From IMG/VR virus record IMGVR_UViG_3300021197_001905, positions 1 through 39,272 of that record: 39,272 nt of DNA; one strand, 5' to 3'. The notes under the pieces are model-generated. The model ran no database searches and was not told the DNA's origin. It saw only the letters and a list, made by a program, of their open reading frames with translations. This document shows, piece after piece, positions 27,317 through 36,613 of the stretch (positions within the stretch are counted from its first letter, which is position 1; every line of letters begins with the position of its first letter). This DNA comes from a virus. Position numbers and translations under genes: made by a program.

Positions 27317-30307
27317 TTACCTTCCGGTAATGTTGTTTTGTTCGTCAAGAGCGTCCATAAGGTCCTGAACGCCTTTTTCCGTGGCGTAAAGTTCGTTAAG
27401 CGCTGTCAGGTTTGACTGCAAGTCCTTCGCCGTGATGGTGGGAACCTTAGAGGCCTCCTCAAGACGGTTAATGCTTGACCGAAGCGACCCTAAATACACG
27501 GCAGACTTATTGTAAAACGCCGCGGGCGAGCTAACAGCTAGCATGTTCCCGGTCATAACCGACGACAAAAGCTCCTGAATTTTGACGTTTTCTTTTCCGG
27601 GAAGCGCAGAAAGGGCGGCCTGTAGGCCGTCTACATAAATCCGGCGGCCTATAAACGACCCGCGGTCCGCGGCGCTCACCGTATCTATGTCAACAAATCT
27701 TTTCGCAGTGCTAAGTGCCCGTGAAGTCAGACCGCTTAGCCCCATAGCCGCTTTCAGATCGGAAGCCGCCTTGCTTACGGTCGTTTGCGGATCTTCTCTG
27801 TATGTCTTGCCCATGCCGTCGAACATGGAAACAACGTTGGTTTGCATTGTATTCATTTTTTTCTTCAGGGCGTCTTTATCTCCTGAAATCAACTGAAGCT
27901 CAGCCCTTGTCGCGACCCTCGGGCTTACATCGCTGTTCGGCAGGGTATACCTCTTGACGATAGCCCTGTTGATTTCTGGGCTGAATCGGGTTTCAGGTTT
28001 AAGTACATATCCTTGATCGGGGCCTCCGTAGACAACGCTGCCGCCCGACGCACCTTCCAGCATCGTGGAGAGCTGCAGGGCTGTTGGGTCGTTTTTAGGA
28101 ACTTGGCCCGAGGCCCAGAGTTTGTAATACACCTCTTCACCCGTCTCTTTTGAAGGCGCGTCCATATCACTAACGGCGGGCACTACCCTCGTATACGGAA
28201 CTTTTTCATTCAGTAGCGCCGGAACAAAAGCTCCGGGCTTTTCGTACTGTTTGGCCTTGTCCGATATTTTCTTCAAATCTGCGGCATGCCGCTTGATTGA
28301 GAGTTCCTCCTCTTTGACCTTCGCCAACCTCTCTTCAATTTCGCGTCTTCTTTTCGCGTCGGCATTCTTCGCTTCGGCGATAAGTTTGTCCTGCTGAAGT
28401 TTGTTACTCGCAATTTTTTCGGCAGAATCTATGCGCTCCTGCTGCAATCGAGCCTGAGAACCGAGGGATTGGTCGAGTTTCTCAAGATCGTACGTCTGGG
28501 TCAGACCAAGCAGATCAACGGCCTTCTGATGTTTTAGTTCTATTGTGTTTTTCTCAAAAGCCTGATTTAGCTTCGTCCGTGCCGTGTCTAGCTGGTCTTT
28601 CATTTGAAGAAGCTTGGCCTGAGACATGAAGCCTATGCCCGCATTGTACTCCGCCTGTAACTGGTCAATAGCCGCTTTTTGTTCAGTCAGCGCTACGTTC
28701 TGGTCGAAAGCGTTCTCCATATCAACAATTTTTTGTTGACGACCTGTAAGCGCCATCACGCCCTGATTAAACATGGTGTTTCGCGTTAATTCGCTAGTGC
28801 GCCTCGCTGCCTCCTCCGCCTCCAGTTCTTTTTCAGCGCCCTCAAATGCTCTCAGTTTAAGCGCCCGCTCAGTTGCCTCTCGACTAGCGGCAAGCTTCGC
28901 GGCATTTTCAGCAATGCCGGAGCCCGCTACCGAAGCGGCAAGCTGAGATAGAACGGACTGGCCGGGTTTGCCCGGTTGCGCGAAGGCGGCACCTGCTTTT
29001 GCAAGGTCAGAAAAAAACTGTATCTGTGCGGCGTCTTTACCGCCGCCGTCGGTTATCTGTTGAAGCAGCGGCAGCCTTTGCTGGTATGCTTCTTCAAGAG
29101 TGCGCTGGGGTTTATATGCTGCCGCAAAGTCGGTCATCTTCGGGGCAGCAACAGCGGCCTTTAACGTCGGAGATGTAACCACTGGCATGTCCCCGGCTAC
29201 AACCTGACTATAATCCGGAACCACCTTACCTTCGCTAAAGCGGAGGACTTCTCCGCCTTGGCTAAAATTTACGGGGGGCACTCCCCCTTCCGGAGGTGGG
29301 GGTGGCGCTGCCGCCATCTGCATTATACCTCCGGCCATGTCGCCCGAGACCGGTACGTTCATAGTGTCCTGCGCCATCGGGCCAATACCACCAGTATCCA
29401 CCTCGGTTTCCATGGCACCTTGAGCGCCCATCAGGAGCATAAGCGGCTGCACCATCGCCAGAACGGAATCCGGTGTCGCTGCGGCATCTTCCGGGCCTAC
29501 AACGCCTGCCAGTTCTTCGCGGCGCTCCTCTTCCGTGGCCCGTGTTCCGCGGACCGCGTCCATCATGCCTTCAAGCGACTCCGCCTGTTCCGGGTCGCCA
29601 AAGTTGTTGGCTGCACCCTGCATAATGGCTACCACTTCCGGGTCCATCTGCGAGGCGATACCGGCAGTGTCCATAGATCCGAGGTCCGCGGGCGACGGAG
29701 CGGCCATCGCGGCCATCGGTTCGGCAGGCATGGCACCCTGTTCCATGGCCGCGGCCATCGGCTCGCCGCCCATTTGCAACCGCGTAAACGGCGGGGCTTC
29801 AGGCATTTCTTCCATAACGCCGGGCGGGGGCTGGGGAATAAGCATCTGGTTGCCCTGCTCACGCTCTTCCATTTGACGCATTCGATCCAAGGCGTCGTCA
29901 AACTCTTCGCGGCTTGTGTCCATGTTCGGCTGCATCGGAGCAAAGCTTTCCGGGCTCTGACCGTACTCCGGCGGGAAGTATTCCTGCATCGGCACTTCCG
30001 ACGTAACCTTAAAGCCTTCGTTAATCATCGCGGCCATGTTCGGGTACATCTTCGCAATGTCGGAAAGATCTTGGGTGTTTCCCCGAACATAAGCGGCAAC
30101 GTCTTCCTTGGAGCCGCGCATCGACTCAACAAGACCTTGGAAGATGGCCCGTACGTCACCCGGCACCTCGCCCCCATCGGCCATGGGCACAACGCCTCGG
30201 CCCATCAGGATATCTTTCTGAGTGACCTTGCCGTCTCCGCTAAGATCAGGGAACGCTGCTCCGCCTTTAGCAAACATCTGACGGCCCATTACACTTCTGT
30301 TCATCAT
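27317..30307 (-). CDS. Large coiled-coil virion protein with EF-hand/dockerin-like motif (996 aa)
   Basis: Near the N-terminus (about 19-39) FPDLSGDGKVTQKDILMGRG has the DxSGDGxVTxxD layout of a calcium-binding dockerin/EF-hand loop, a motif also seen in other marine phage structural proteins. Residues 110-370 are Met/Pro/Glu-rich low complexity. From about 480 to 700 the sequence is Lys/Glu/Gln-rich with long coiled-coil stretches (RRREIEERLAKVKEEELSIK). The C-terminal 250 residues are helical with some hydrophobic segments. ATGA overlap with the preceding gene. Likely an internal or tail-channel protein; exact role unassigned. Confidence 0.68.
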   Translation of the reverse strand: MMNRSVMGRQMFAKGGAAFPDLSGDGKVTQKDILMGRGVVPMADGGEVPGDVRAIFQGLVESMRGSKEDVAAYVRGNTQDLSDIAKMYPNMAAMINEGFKVTSEVPMQEYFPPEYGQSPESFAPMQPNMDTSREEFDDALDRMRQMEEREQGNQMLIPQPPPGVMEEMPEAPPFTRLQMGGEPMAAAMEQGAMPAEPMAAMAAPSPADLGSMDTAGIASQMDPEVVAIMQGAANNFGDPEQAESLEGMMDAVRGTRATEEERREELAGVVGPEDAAATPDSVLAMVQPLMLLMGAQGAMETEVDTGGIGPMAQDTMNVPVSGDMAGGIMQMAAAPPPPPEGGVPPVNFSQGGEVLRFSEGKVVPDYSQVVAGDMPVVTSPTLKAAVAAPKMTDFAAAYKPQRTLEEAYQQRLPLLQQITDGGGKDAAQIQFFSDLAKAGAAFAQPGKPGQSVLSQLAASVAGSGIAENAAKLAASREATERALKLRAFEGAEKELEAEEAARRTSELTRNTMFNQGVMALTGRQQKIVDMENAFDQNVALTEQKAAIDQLQAEYNAGIGFMSQAKLLQMKDQLDTARTKLNQAFEKNTIELKHQKAVDLLGLTQTYDLEKLDQSLGSQARLQQERIDSAEKIASNKLQQDKLIAEAKNADAKRRREIEERLAKVKEEELSIKRHAADLKKISDKAKQYEKPGAFVPALLNEKVPYTRVVPAVSDMDAPSKETGEEVYYKLWASGQVPKNDPTALQLSTMLEGASGGSVVYGGPDQGYVLKPETRFSPEINRAIVKRYTLPNSDVSPRVATRAELQLISGDKDALKKKMNTMQTNVVSMFDGMGKTYREDPQTTVSKAASDLKAAMGLSGLTSRALSTAKRFVDIDTVSAADRGSFIGRRIYVDGLQAALSALPGKENVKIQELLSSVMTGNMLAVSSPAAFYNKSAVYLGSLRSSINRLEEASKVPTITAKDLQSNLTALNELYATEKGVQDLMDALDEQNNITGR

Positions 30308-31302
30308 CCGAATAATCCTGCTTTGTTAGCTCCGGCAACCGTACTACCGACGGCAGTGAGTCCGCCGACAAGTTGCTGGAAGGGCGAAGCCTGTGGCACG
30401 GAGGCTCCCGTCAAAGACTGCTGCGTTGTCGGTGCGCCTTTGTAAATGTCGCTCAAGAAACCAATACGCTGGAAGGGCTCGTAAGCCTCTTCTATCGCAC
30501 TTTTACGGCTAGCGTCTAGTGTCTGCTGGTCAAGCTGACGTTGCCGCTCACCAAGATCGAACCCAAAGCCGGTTTCTTTCTGACCAAGGTTCTGGAACAC
30601 TTCGCCCACGCCCGCTTCGCGCAAGCCGAGATTACTAAACGCTTCGCCCTGACCCAGAGCCGTTCGAGCCAAGGTTTCCCCGGCCCCAACGTTCAGGGTT
30701 CCAATTCCCTGCCCTGCGCTTAGCTCGCGAGCCCGCTGAGCAGAAAGCTGCTGCTGAGCGTTCAGGAAGTTCTGCGCCTGCGCTTGAGCAAGGGCACTTG
30801 CCCGGTTCCTGTCGATTTCTCTTTCGGCAATCTCAGCGCGGCTACCGCCGAACGCGCCTGCGCCCGTAGCCTGACCTCGCACTTGGTTCTGCTGAATGTC
30901 GTAGCTTCGGTTGATCTCGTCGGCAACGGCCTGCTGAAACGGGTTCATATACTGAGCAATGCCCTCGCCCGTGGCGGCACCCGCGCCGCTCTGCATAAGC
31001 GCTGTTCCTGCCTGCACTCCGCCCGATATCAAAGGCTCTGCCAAACCAAACGACGCGGCAGCCGGGGCTCTCGCCTCGCCAAGAAGTCCGGCGGCGCGAT
31101 CTAGATAAGCCTCGTAACCTCCTATCCCCGTTATGGCGCGGTCTTGCGCCACCCTTTGAAGGTCTGAAAAATCGGCTACCTGATAGTCGGGTAGATCAAC
31201 CGGAGTCCCGGAAAGCTCTTGGGCGTCCTTGAGAAGGGCCAGCTTAATGGCCTCAATCTCCGGGGCTTCCCGGACTATCTGTTCTGTAACCTGAGTAGCC
31301 AT
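30304..31302 (-). CDS. Virion protein rich in Ala/Gln/Gly (332 aa)
   Basis: Alanine-, glutamine- and glycine-rich protein of the kind found between giant ejection proteins in marine podovirus-like phages. The central IQQNQVRGQATGAGAFGGSR followed by AEIAEREIDRNRASALAQAQ is a pattern I recognise from uncultured marine phages, and the rest is predicted helical. A hydrophobic C-terminus (FQQLVGGLTAVGSTVAGANK) may embed in membrane. It joins the neighbours through ATGA and TAATG overlaps. Probably an internal virion protein; function not demonstrated. Confidence 0.66.
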   Translation of the reverse strand: MATQVTEQIVREAPEIEAIKLALLKDAQELSGTPVDLPDYQVADFSDLQRVAQDRAITGIGGYEAYLDRAAGLLGEARAPAAASFGLAEPLISGGVQAGTALMQSGAGAATGEGIAQYMNPFQQAVADEINRSYDIQQNQVRGQATGAGAFGGSRAEIAEREIDRNRASALAQAQAQNFLNAQQQLSAQRARELSAGQGIGTLNVGAGETLARTALGQGEAFSNLGLREAGVGEVFQNLGQKETGFGFDLGERQRQLDQQTLDASRKSAIEEAYEPFQRIGFLSDIYKGAPTTQQSLTGASVPQASPFQQLVGGLTAVGSTVAGANKAGLFG

Positions 31303-33206
31303 TACGCCATCCTCGCGCCGCGGGCTTCAAGATTCCGCATTACACCGTACATGTTGTTTATACCTTGCTGCAAATCCCCGTTTCCGGCACCCTTTACAGC
31401 GTTCGTCGTAAAGATGAACTCCCCGGGCATGACCAAAGCTTTTACGCTGTCTTTGCCGGGAATACCCTCGTCGGGCATTATGCCACCTGTCCGCCTCGGG
31501 AACACTTCACCGCCCTCCGCCGCCGCAATCGGGGCACTGAATATCTCAGGGAAACGTTCACGAAGACTCTGATTAAATCCTTGAGAGCCGAGAGCCACAG
31601 GTACGCGGGTTTGCCTTGGAGACGTCACTCTAGGAGTAAGGGCCCCCGGAGGTAACCGGTTAGCCGCGACCAACGCCTCACGCTCCTCGTCGCTAATCCT
31701 TGGGATCAGGTTCGGCTCTTCCATTTCAGGTACTTCCATTAAAGAGGGAAGTGCCGCTGCTCCGGCTATGCCGCCAGCGAGCAGGAGACCTCGGTTCTTA
31801 CCAAAGAAACCGGGCTGCGCGTCTGCAACCTGCTGTTTCGCGGCATCCAAAGCTAGTTTTTGAACGTCAGCCGGAGGCAATGTCGGATTTTCGGCTCTAA
31901 TTTTTGGGGCTATTTCGCCAGCGAGTTTGCCAGTTGCAACCGCCTGTTGGGCGGAGGTTTGGGTTTCTGCTCCAGAAAGGAAGCCTACCGGGTCGTCAAA
32001 AGCCTCAGTTACCGACTTAGTCATCTCAGGGAAGTTCCGTCCAAAGAAGCCGGTGTCAGGATCGGTGTAAGTACCTTTAAAATCAGCGCCTTCAAAGTCA
32101 GACCCCAGCGCACTGGGTGCGGCGTCTGAGAAAGATCCCGCTCTAAACACACCTGTTGAGTCGTCATAGTAATCGGGCGCGGGAGGTGAGGGTGCGCCTG
32201 TAGCGCTCGTCCTTACCAAGAGGTCTGGCGCTTCCGTTGGAGCGGCGGTAGGCGTCACGGGGGCACCGGAAAGAGGCTTCGCTGCAAAATCGGTTCCAAA
32301 GGTTGTGTCAAACTCGGCTACGCTTGGTTGTAGCGCGGTGCCTAAGCCGTCTGAACTGGCGGTCGTAAAGAAGTCAGAAGTTTTATCGAAATCAGCCGTA
32401 AGGTCTTGTAGTCCGCTGGTAGGGGACGTCGAGCCGCCGAGTAACCGATTGACGGAGGGGCCTGCTACCTTACCAAGGGCCGCGCCGCCCGCGCCCATCG
32501 CGCCGCCAAGCAGGATGTCTTCCATGTCACCGCCGCCTACCGCGCTGCGCGCCATGCCGCCAAGTGCGCCTGACGCTACGCTGCCAATAGATTTCGAAAG
32601 TCCCCCAGTAGCCCCGCCAATAGCTGCACTAAACAAGGCGTCTTTTACACTTCCGCCGCCAACCAAAGTACCAATACCGCTGGAAATAGCGCCCGCTGCA
32701 ATGGTGCTTAGGCCTAGACCAGCAGGCCCAAGAAGCGCGGCCCCCGCGATGGTAATAATTGTCGGAGCAGCTTTTTTAAGAAACTTGCCGACGCTCTTGA
32801 CGGCTTTCTTTATGCCTCGGAAAATGCTTTTGAAGAAAAACTCCAGAGCCCCGGTTTCGGGGTTTATGGCGTTAGAACCGTCACCGACAATATAGCGCTC
32901 CGGATCTTCGACGCCCATGTCCCGTAGATGACCAAGAATGGACTCTTTGAGTTCCGGCATCTTGTCCAGAAGAGGCTTTGGTACAACCAGTTCGCCGGTC
33001 TCAACGTGGGCTAGCGCGTCGTCTCCAAAGCGGCCCATCTCCTCCATCCGCGCACGGATAGCTCCGAGATCAGCAATGCCCCCGACATCTCCGATACTCT
33101 TTTCATATGCTTCAATTTCGGCGTTATAGGCTCTAGTCTCGTCGTCGTTCAGCGCAAAACTACCAAGACCGGAGGCGGCAGAGCTAATACTCATGTTTTT
33201 TCTCAC
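31302..33206 (-). CDS. Virion protein with membrane-spanning central region (634 aa)
   Basis: Residues 65-100 (HVETGELVVPKPLLDKMPEL, ILGHLRDMGVEDPERYIVGD) and FFFKSIFRGIKKAVKSVGKF are widely repeated in marine phage structural proteins. They are followed by a long Gly/Ala/Ile-rich hydrophobic segment (about 150-250) that could form several membrane helices. The C-terminal end (GIPGKDSVKALVMPGEFIFT) recalls tape-measure or tail-end motifs. A GTG at 33206 overlapping the preceding stop (GTGA) is assumed; an ATG at 33194 is also possible. Likely part of the ejection channel. Confidence 0.7.
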   Translation of the reverse strand: MRKNMSISSAASGLGSFALNDDETRAYNAEIEAYEKSIGDVGGIADLGAIRARMEEMGRFGDDALAHVETGELVVPKPLLDKMPELKESILGHLRDMGVEDPERYIVGDGSNAINPETGALEFFFKSIFRGIKKAVKSVGKFLKKAAPTIITIAGAALLGPAGLGLSTIAAGAISSGIGTLVGGGSVKDALFSAAIGGATGGLSKSIGSVASGALGGMARSAVGGGDMEDILLGGAMGAGGAALGKVAGPSVNRLLGGSTSPTSGLQDLTADFDKTSDFFTTASSDGLGTALQPSVAEFDTTFGTDFAAKPLSGAPVTPTAAPTEAPDLLVRTSATGAPSPPAPDYYDDSTGVFRAGSFSDAAPSALGSDFEGADFKGTYTDPDTGFFGRNFPEMTKSVTEAFDDPVGFLSGAETQTSAQQAVATGKLAGEIAPKIRAENPTLPPADVQKLALDAAKQQVADAQPGFFGKNRGLLLAGGIAGAAALPSLMEVPEMEEPNLIPRISDEEREALVAANRLPPGALTPRVTSPRQTRVPVALGSQGFNQSLRERFPEIFSAPIAAAEGGEVFPRRTGGIMPDEGIPGKDSVKALVMPGEFIFTTNAVKGAGNGDLQQGINNMYGVMRNLEARGARMA

Positions 33207-33424
33207 GTTTCGCCGCTAATTGCTTGCGGCATTGTCACACATATTACTGCATCCTGACGCTCGTTTCCAGTCCAAGGATTACCGCAGTCCGGGCAGTTTC
33301 CTTCAGGGTACGAGGCTATTTCATCGGCGGTATCTACAATATTGCCGCATGTGACGCATTTCACGGTTTCTGTAGCCGTAGACGGTAGCCAACGACCGCC
33401 ATCAGGCATGACTATAATGCTCAT
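33203..33424 (-). CDS. Small zinc-ribbon protein in the tail region (73 aa)
   Basis: CVTCGNIVDTADEIASYPEG followed by NCPDCGNPW places two CxxC knuckles about 20 residues apart, a rubredoxin-like zinc ribbon. Flanking sequence is hydrophobic and polar without other motifs. The ATG at 33424 is joined to the previous stop as TAATG and its TGA to the next GTG start. A structural zinc ribbon in the virion module is uncommon; it could be a small tail component or a folding factor. Confidence 0.65.
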   Translation of the reverse strand: MSIIVMPDGGRWLPSTATETVKCVTCGNIVDTADEIASYPEGNCPDCGNPWTGNERQDAVICVTMPQAISGET

Positions 33425-33720
33425 TATGTTACCACCGTAACTGACCCAAGGCCGGTTGCGGCGGACACGCCACTTGGGTGGGGGTTAAAAGACCGGCTAA
33501 TTTTAACAAAGCCGTTCGACTCAAAAAGGCCGCCTACCTCTAATCCGCTATCGTTGTCGGGTAAGTTCGTCATCACGAAGGTCGTTGCGCGGCCCTCGCC
33601 CGGTTGCTGAGTTTGCTCTACGAAAAAGCTAAAGGCTCTTAGGGTGTCTGCAAAGTAAGTCTGGCGATACTCCGCGGGCGGAATCGCAAACTGCGGCGGA
33701 ACAAGAGACCTACCGGTCAT
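33424..33720 (-). CDS. Small conserved tail-region protein (98 aa)
   Basis: Begins MTGRSLVPPQFAIPPAEYRQ and continues with beta-rich sequence (FSFFVEQTQQPGEGRATTFV, VGGLFESNGFVKISR). No family name is available to me, but the size and position next to a tail protein fit a tail completion component. The ATG at 33720 overlaps the upstream stop as ATGA and its stop joins the next ATG as TAATG. Confidence 0.65.
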   Translation of the reverse strand: MTGRSLVPPQFAIPPAEYRQTYFADTLRAFSFFVEQTQQPGEGRATTFVMTNLPDNDSGLEVGGLFESNGFVKISRSFNPHPSGVSAATGLGSVTVVT

Positions 33721-35537
33721 CGTCTGCCGTCCTGTCGTATGTCAACGCGGGGCGAACCAAGTCGCCACGTTACGCCTGCGTTAGCAGATTCTATTCTAAG
33801 CCCCAAGCCACGCCCCCGAATACGTACATGGTTTTGAGTTTCGTCTGCCGTGACGGTTGAGGCGTAACTCTGAGTAAAACCAGTTCCCGGAAAGTCTTCC
33901 GCCTTCAATGTAAACGTAACCTCCTTGGAGGCGGTGTTTGGCGTTGTAAGAAAACTAATGTCAGGTAAAAGCCTGCGAATAAACCCGAATTTTTCGCCCT
34001 CTGAAATGTCTATCGGGCTAGATTCAATGTGCGCGGAAAGGGCGGACCCATCGTCATCTGCGCCAACCTCGTGGTTAAACAAATATTGACTATTTGAGCT
34101 AGCTGCAATTGGGTTGGACTTTAAGCCGCGATCTAGCCACGCGGACCTTTGTAGGTTTCCGAAGTACCAGACTTTCTCATCATAATTGTAAATTACGTAC
34201 TTGTCGTTGTTCTCGGACCCGGCGGAAGAGTAGAACCAGATAACTTCTCCAAATTCCGAGTTTACTCCAGCAAAGACTTTGTCTGATTGTGTTTCGTTAA
34301 AATCGTCAAAAACTGTGTCGCGAACAGTGCAGGGCAAGTCTTGAACTTGACCGTCGTAAACATAAAAGCGGTTTTTACCCATCCAGAAAACAGAGTCGTT
34401 AACCGCAACGGCGGATCTTGCACCCATGATAGTGGTGTTAGCCGCAAGCTGGTTTATTCCAAAGGTAAACGGCGGACCGATAAACTGCATGGAATGCGTA
34501 GACGCGTCAGTAAAAATCAAAATTTCACGTCGAGTTTCAACCGCTTGAATTATTTCAGAGCCTGACCCTACTACCAAATCCCCCGCCGTGTTGGTAGCGG
34601 TAGGCTCCCACGTCGTGGCGCTTTCTTGATCCGAAAACCGAACAAGAAGTTTGTCCTGATCCGCGCTCCCCAACGCGTTACAACCAAACGCAATGACGTG
34701 TCGGTCTCGGTCTGAAACAATAATCTGTCGGGCAACGGTAGGCGCATTCGAGTCCAAGGTGGTTATGTTTACTGCTCTAGCATTAGTCCCAGTGCTTTTG
34801 TCCCAATAAAAAATAGAAGAGTCCCGAAGATTAAGGATTAAATCTTCGCCAAAGTTGTCCTGACTCCATACCCGCAGGGAACCTCCCCCGGCGGTGGTGG
34901 TCGCGGCGGAGCCCCAAGTACCGCGGCCCCAAGTACCCGCACCCCAGCCGGTTCCGGGCACCACGGTGTTAATACCCGTGTTTAGCTGATACTGAGAAGT
35001 AACCGACCCGCCGCCGTTACCTGTATCTGACGAGTTTGCTGTAGCTGTTGCGGTGATCGTAAAGGCGTTCGTAGACGGAACAGTCTTAACTTCGTACTCT
35101 TGGTTTAGAACTTCGGCGGTAATGTTTCCACCCAGCGTGGCCGCGCTGCTAAAAGTAACGAAGTCTCCGACAATCGCACCGTGACTATTGTCGGTCACGG
35201 TTACCGTAGTGGACCCATTTGAAGCTGCAAAAGTAGTGGACCCCGCTGTTGTCTTCCTTAACGGAGTTATGTCGAAAAATGTTTCGCCCTCTTCAACATA
35301 AAATTTAACATTAGTGCCTATTCCTAGAAACCTAGAATTATCTATGGCCCTCCACGCGTGTAGGGAGCGACACGTCCCAAGAATTGTATTCTGAGAATAT
35401 TTTTCCCACCCGCCTATTTTTTCAGGGAAACCAAACCGGAACCTAATCTTGTCGCAGTCGTTCCAGCCGCCTTCATTCGTGTAAGAGGTAACCTCTGTAT
35501 TTATACCGGGTTTAAATTGGAGCTTACTTAACGGCAT
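33717..35537 (-). CDS. Podovirus-type tail hub / stabilisation protein (606 aa)
   Basis: The N-terminus (LQFKPGINTEVTSYTNEGGW, then NDCDKIRFRFGFPEKIGGWE) is a pattern I recognise from marine podovirus-like tail proteins. The body is beta-rich with repeated WxxG-type segments and LAANTTIMGARSAVAVNDSV, suggesting a propeller-like or beta-sandwich tail tube or hub structure. Length is within the usual range of 550-800. The ATG at 35537 overlaps the preceding stop by 14 nt. It probably links the portal to fibres; no enzymatic motif is seen. Name assigned by pattern and context. Confidence 0.7.
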   Translation of the reverse strand: MPLSKLQFKPGINTEVTSYTNEGGWNDCDKIRFRFGFPEKIGGWEKYSQNTILGTCRSLHAWRAIDNSRFLGIGTNVKFYVEEGETFFDITPLRKTTAGSTTFAASNGSTTVTVTDNSHGAIVGDFVTFSSAATLGGNITAEVLNQEYEVKTVPSTNAFTITATATANSSDTGNGGGSVTSQYQLNTGINTVVPGTGWGAGTWGRGTWGSAATTTAGGGSLRVWSQDNFGEDLILNLRDSSIFYWDKSTGTNARAVNITTLDSNAPTVARQIIVSDRDRHVIAFGCNALGSADQDKLLVRFSDQESATTWEPTATNTAGDLVVGSGSEIIQAVETRREILIFTDASTHSMQFIGPPFTFGINQLAANTTIMGARSAVAVNDSVFWMGKNRFYVYDGQVQDLPCTVRDTVFDDFNETQSDKVFAGVNSEFGEVIWFYSSAGSENNDKYVIYNYDEKVWYFGNLQRSAWLDRGLKSNPIAASSNSQYLFNHEVGADDDGSALSAHIESSPIDISEGEKFGFIRRLLPDISFLTTPNTASKEVTFTLKAEDFPGTGFTQSYASTVTADETQNHVRIRGRGLGLRIESANAGVTWRLGSPRVDIRQDGRR

Positions 35538-35826
35538 TTTCTAACTCTTCTTTTGGAAGGCTTACGGTAAGCCCCAGCATGGCGTCATTAGTACAAAACA
35601 CTTTCCCGTCTGGGCTAAAAAACAAGGTAAAAGTTTTTTGTCCTGCAAACAGATAAAGAGCGTGGTCTACATTATTTACCCCTAAAAATACTACGGATTC
35701 ACCCTGCTCTTGTGCAAGTGTTTTAACACTTTCCCACCCTGTAAGGCATACAAGTTCGGCACTGACGCTAAACGGCCATAGGCAAAAGCCTACGACCGCC
35801 AAAAAATAATTTACCGCTTTAACCAC
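35524..35826 (-). CDS. Predicted secreted small protein (100 aa)
   Basis: Starts with a classic signal peptide: MVKAVNYFLAVVGFCLWPFS then VSA, with likely cleavage before ELVC near residue 23. The mature part is about 77 residues, with beta-rich sequence (GESVVFLGVNNVDHALYLFA) and two Cys that could bond in the periplasm. The GTG start at 35826 has AGGAG immediately upstream. Overlaps both neighbours. An exported protein inside a tail module is unusual and might modify the cell surface after infection (superinfection exclusion) or help lysis; this is inference. Confidence 0.65.
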   Translation of the reverse strand: MVKAVNYFLAVVGFCLWPFSVSAELVCLTGWESVKTLAQEQGESVVFLGVNNVDHALYLFAGQKTFTLFFSPDGKVFCTNDAMLGLTVSLPKEELENAVK

Positions 35827-36610
35827 CTTCTCCTAGAAGCTCCATGCCCTTGGCGGACCAATCTCCTCTATATGTATATGTTTCGGGGTCTGCTGCGGAA
35901 CGCCACCGACCGTATTGACCCGCCTCTTCAAAAATTGCGTCAAGCTCCGCGCCGGTTAAATCTGTTCTCTGCTTTCTTACATCGGAGTAAAGAACGGGAA
36001 GGGAGTACCTGTTTCCTGTTCCGGGGTCTACAAAAAGAGAACACACCGCGTCAGGGAGGGCTTCGTACTGTTCAAAGCGGCCCTTTAAAGTTGTTGCAAC
36101 CGTGTCGTAGTCGAAATCAGAGCCTTTCTGCATCTCAGAAAAGTTGCCCGTTCCCGCTAAATAAACGGCTACGCCGTCAACCTCTATTTCCGTCCGAAGC
36201 CTGTCATGGTTGTCGGTAGCGGTATTTTCTAAGGAAATACCCACAACAATACCGTCATACGATCCCGTATCTAATAGCTGCCGATACCCGCGGTAGCGAG
36301 GCGCAATGATTCCGACGTCCACCCTTACTTCAAACCCTTCTCGAATAGGCTGCATGTCCTCCGCATAAGAAACCGGCCATGAAGTTGTGCTGTACTCAAA
36401 ATCTCGCACGTTGCTTTTCAACCAAGAAACTATAGCGTCGGCAGCGGTTTTCTGAGAAAGCTCTTTTTCAGAAGCGTTTGAAAACTTGCTCTCCAGCCAC
36501 GTTTCTGTGGAATATACGGCTGTAATGTTGTGGGTTGTATTAGAAAGCCAATTCCACAAAGCGTACGTACTGTTAATTCCACCTGAATAAGGAATGAGTA
36601 TATTAGCCAT
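35819..36610 (-). CDS. PP-loop ATPase family protein (263 aa)
   Basis: MANILIPYSGGINSTYALWN is a PP-loop (SGGxNS) of the N-type ATP pyrophosphatase superfamily, as in QueC, GuaA or asparagine synthetase, which adenylate substrates. The canonical Asp of SGGxDS is Asn here. Downstream, VYSTETWLES and IIAPRYRGYRQLLDTGSYDG with GISLENTATDNHDR resemble the substrate-binding half of nucleotide-activating enzymes. There is no neighbouring queuosine or deazaguanine gene. The gene lies between a fibre-like Gly-rich protein and an exported protein, so it is likely an accessory enzyme. Whether it still hydrolyses ATP is open. Confidence 0.72.
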   Translation of the reverse strand: MANILIPYSGGINSTYALWNWLSNTTHNITAVYSTETWLESKFSNASEKELSQKTAADAIVSWLKSNVRDFEYSTTSWPVSYAEDMQPIREGFEVRVDVGIIAPRYRGYRQLLDTGSYDGIVVGISLENTATDNHDRLRTEIEVDGVAVYLAGTGNFSEMQKGSDFDYDTVATTLKGRFEQYEALPDAVCSLFVDPGTGNRYSLPVLYSDVRKQRTDLTGAELDAIFEEAGQYGRWRSAADPETYTYRGDWSAKGMELLGEGG

Positions 36611-36613
36611 AAT

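Noticed and set aside
29258-30445. 395-aa plus-strand frame
   Set aside because: It lies opposite the 996-aa virion protein and runs past its start into the 332-aa gene. It is His/Arg/Arg-Gly rich as expected for the reverse of Met/Glu/Ala/Pro codons, and it has no domain or ribosome binding site.
32305-32895. 196-aa plus-strand Pro/Ala-rich frame
   Set aside because: Reverse complement of the Gly/Ala-rich membrane segment of the 634-aa virion protein.
35819-36610. Queuosine or 7-deazaguanine DNA-modification pathway
   Set aside because: Only the PP-loop protein is present; no QueD, QueE, FolE or DpdA-like gene is visible in the window.
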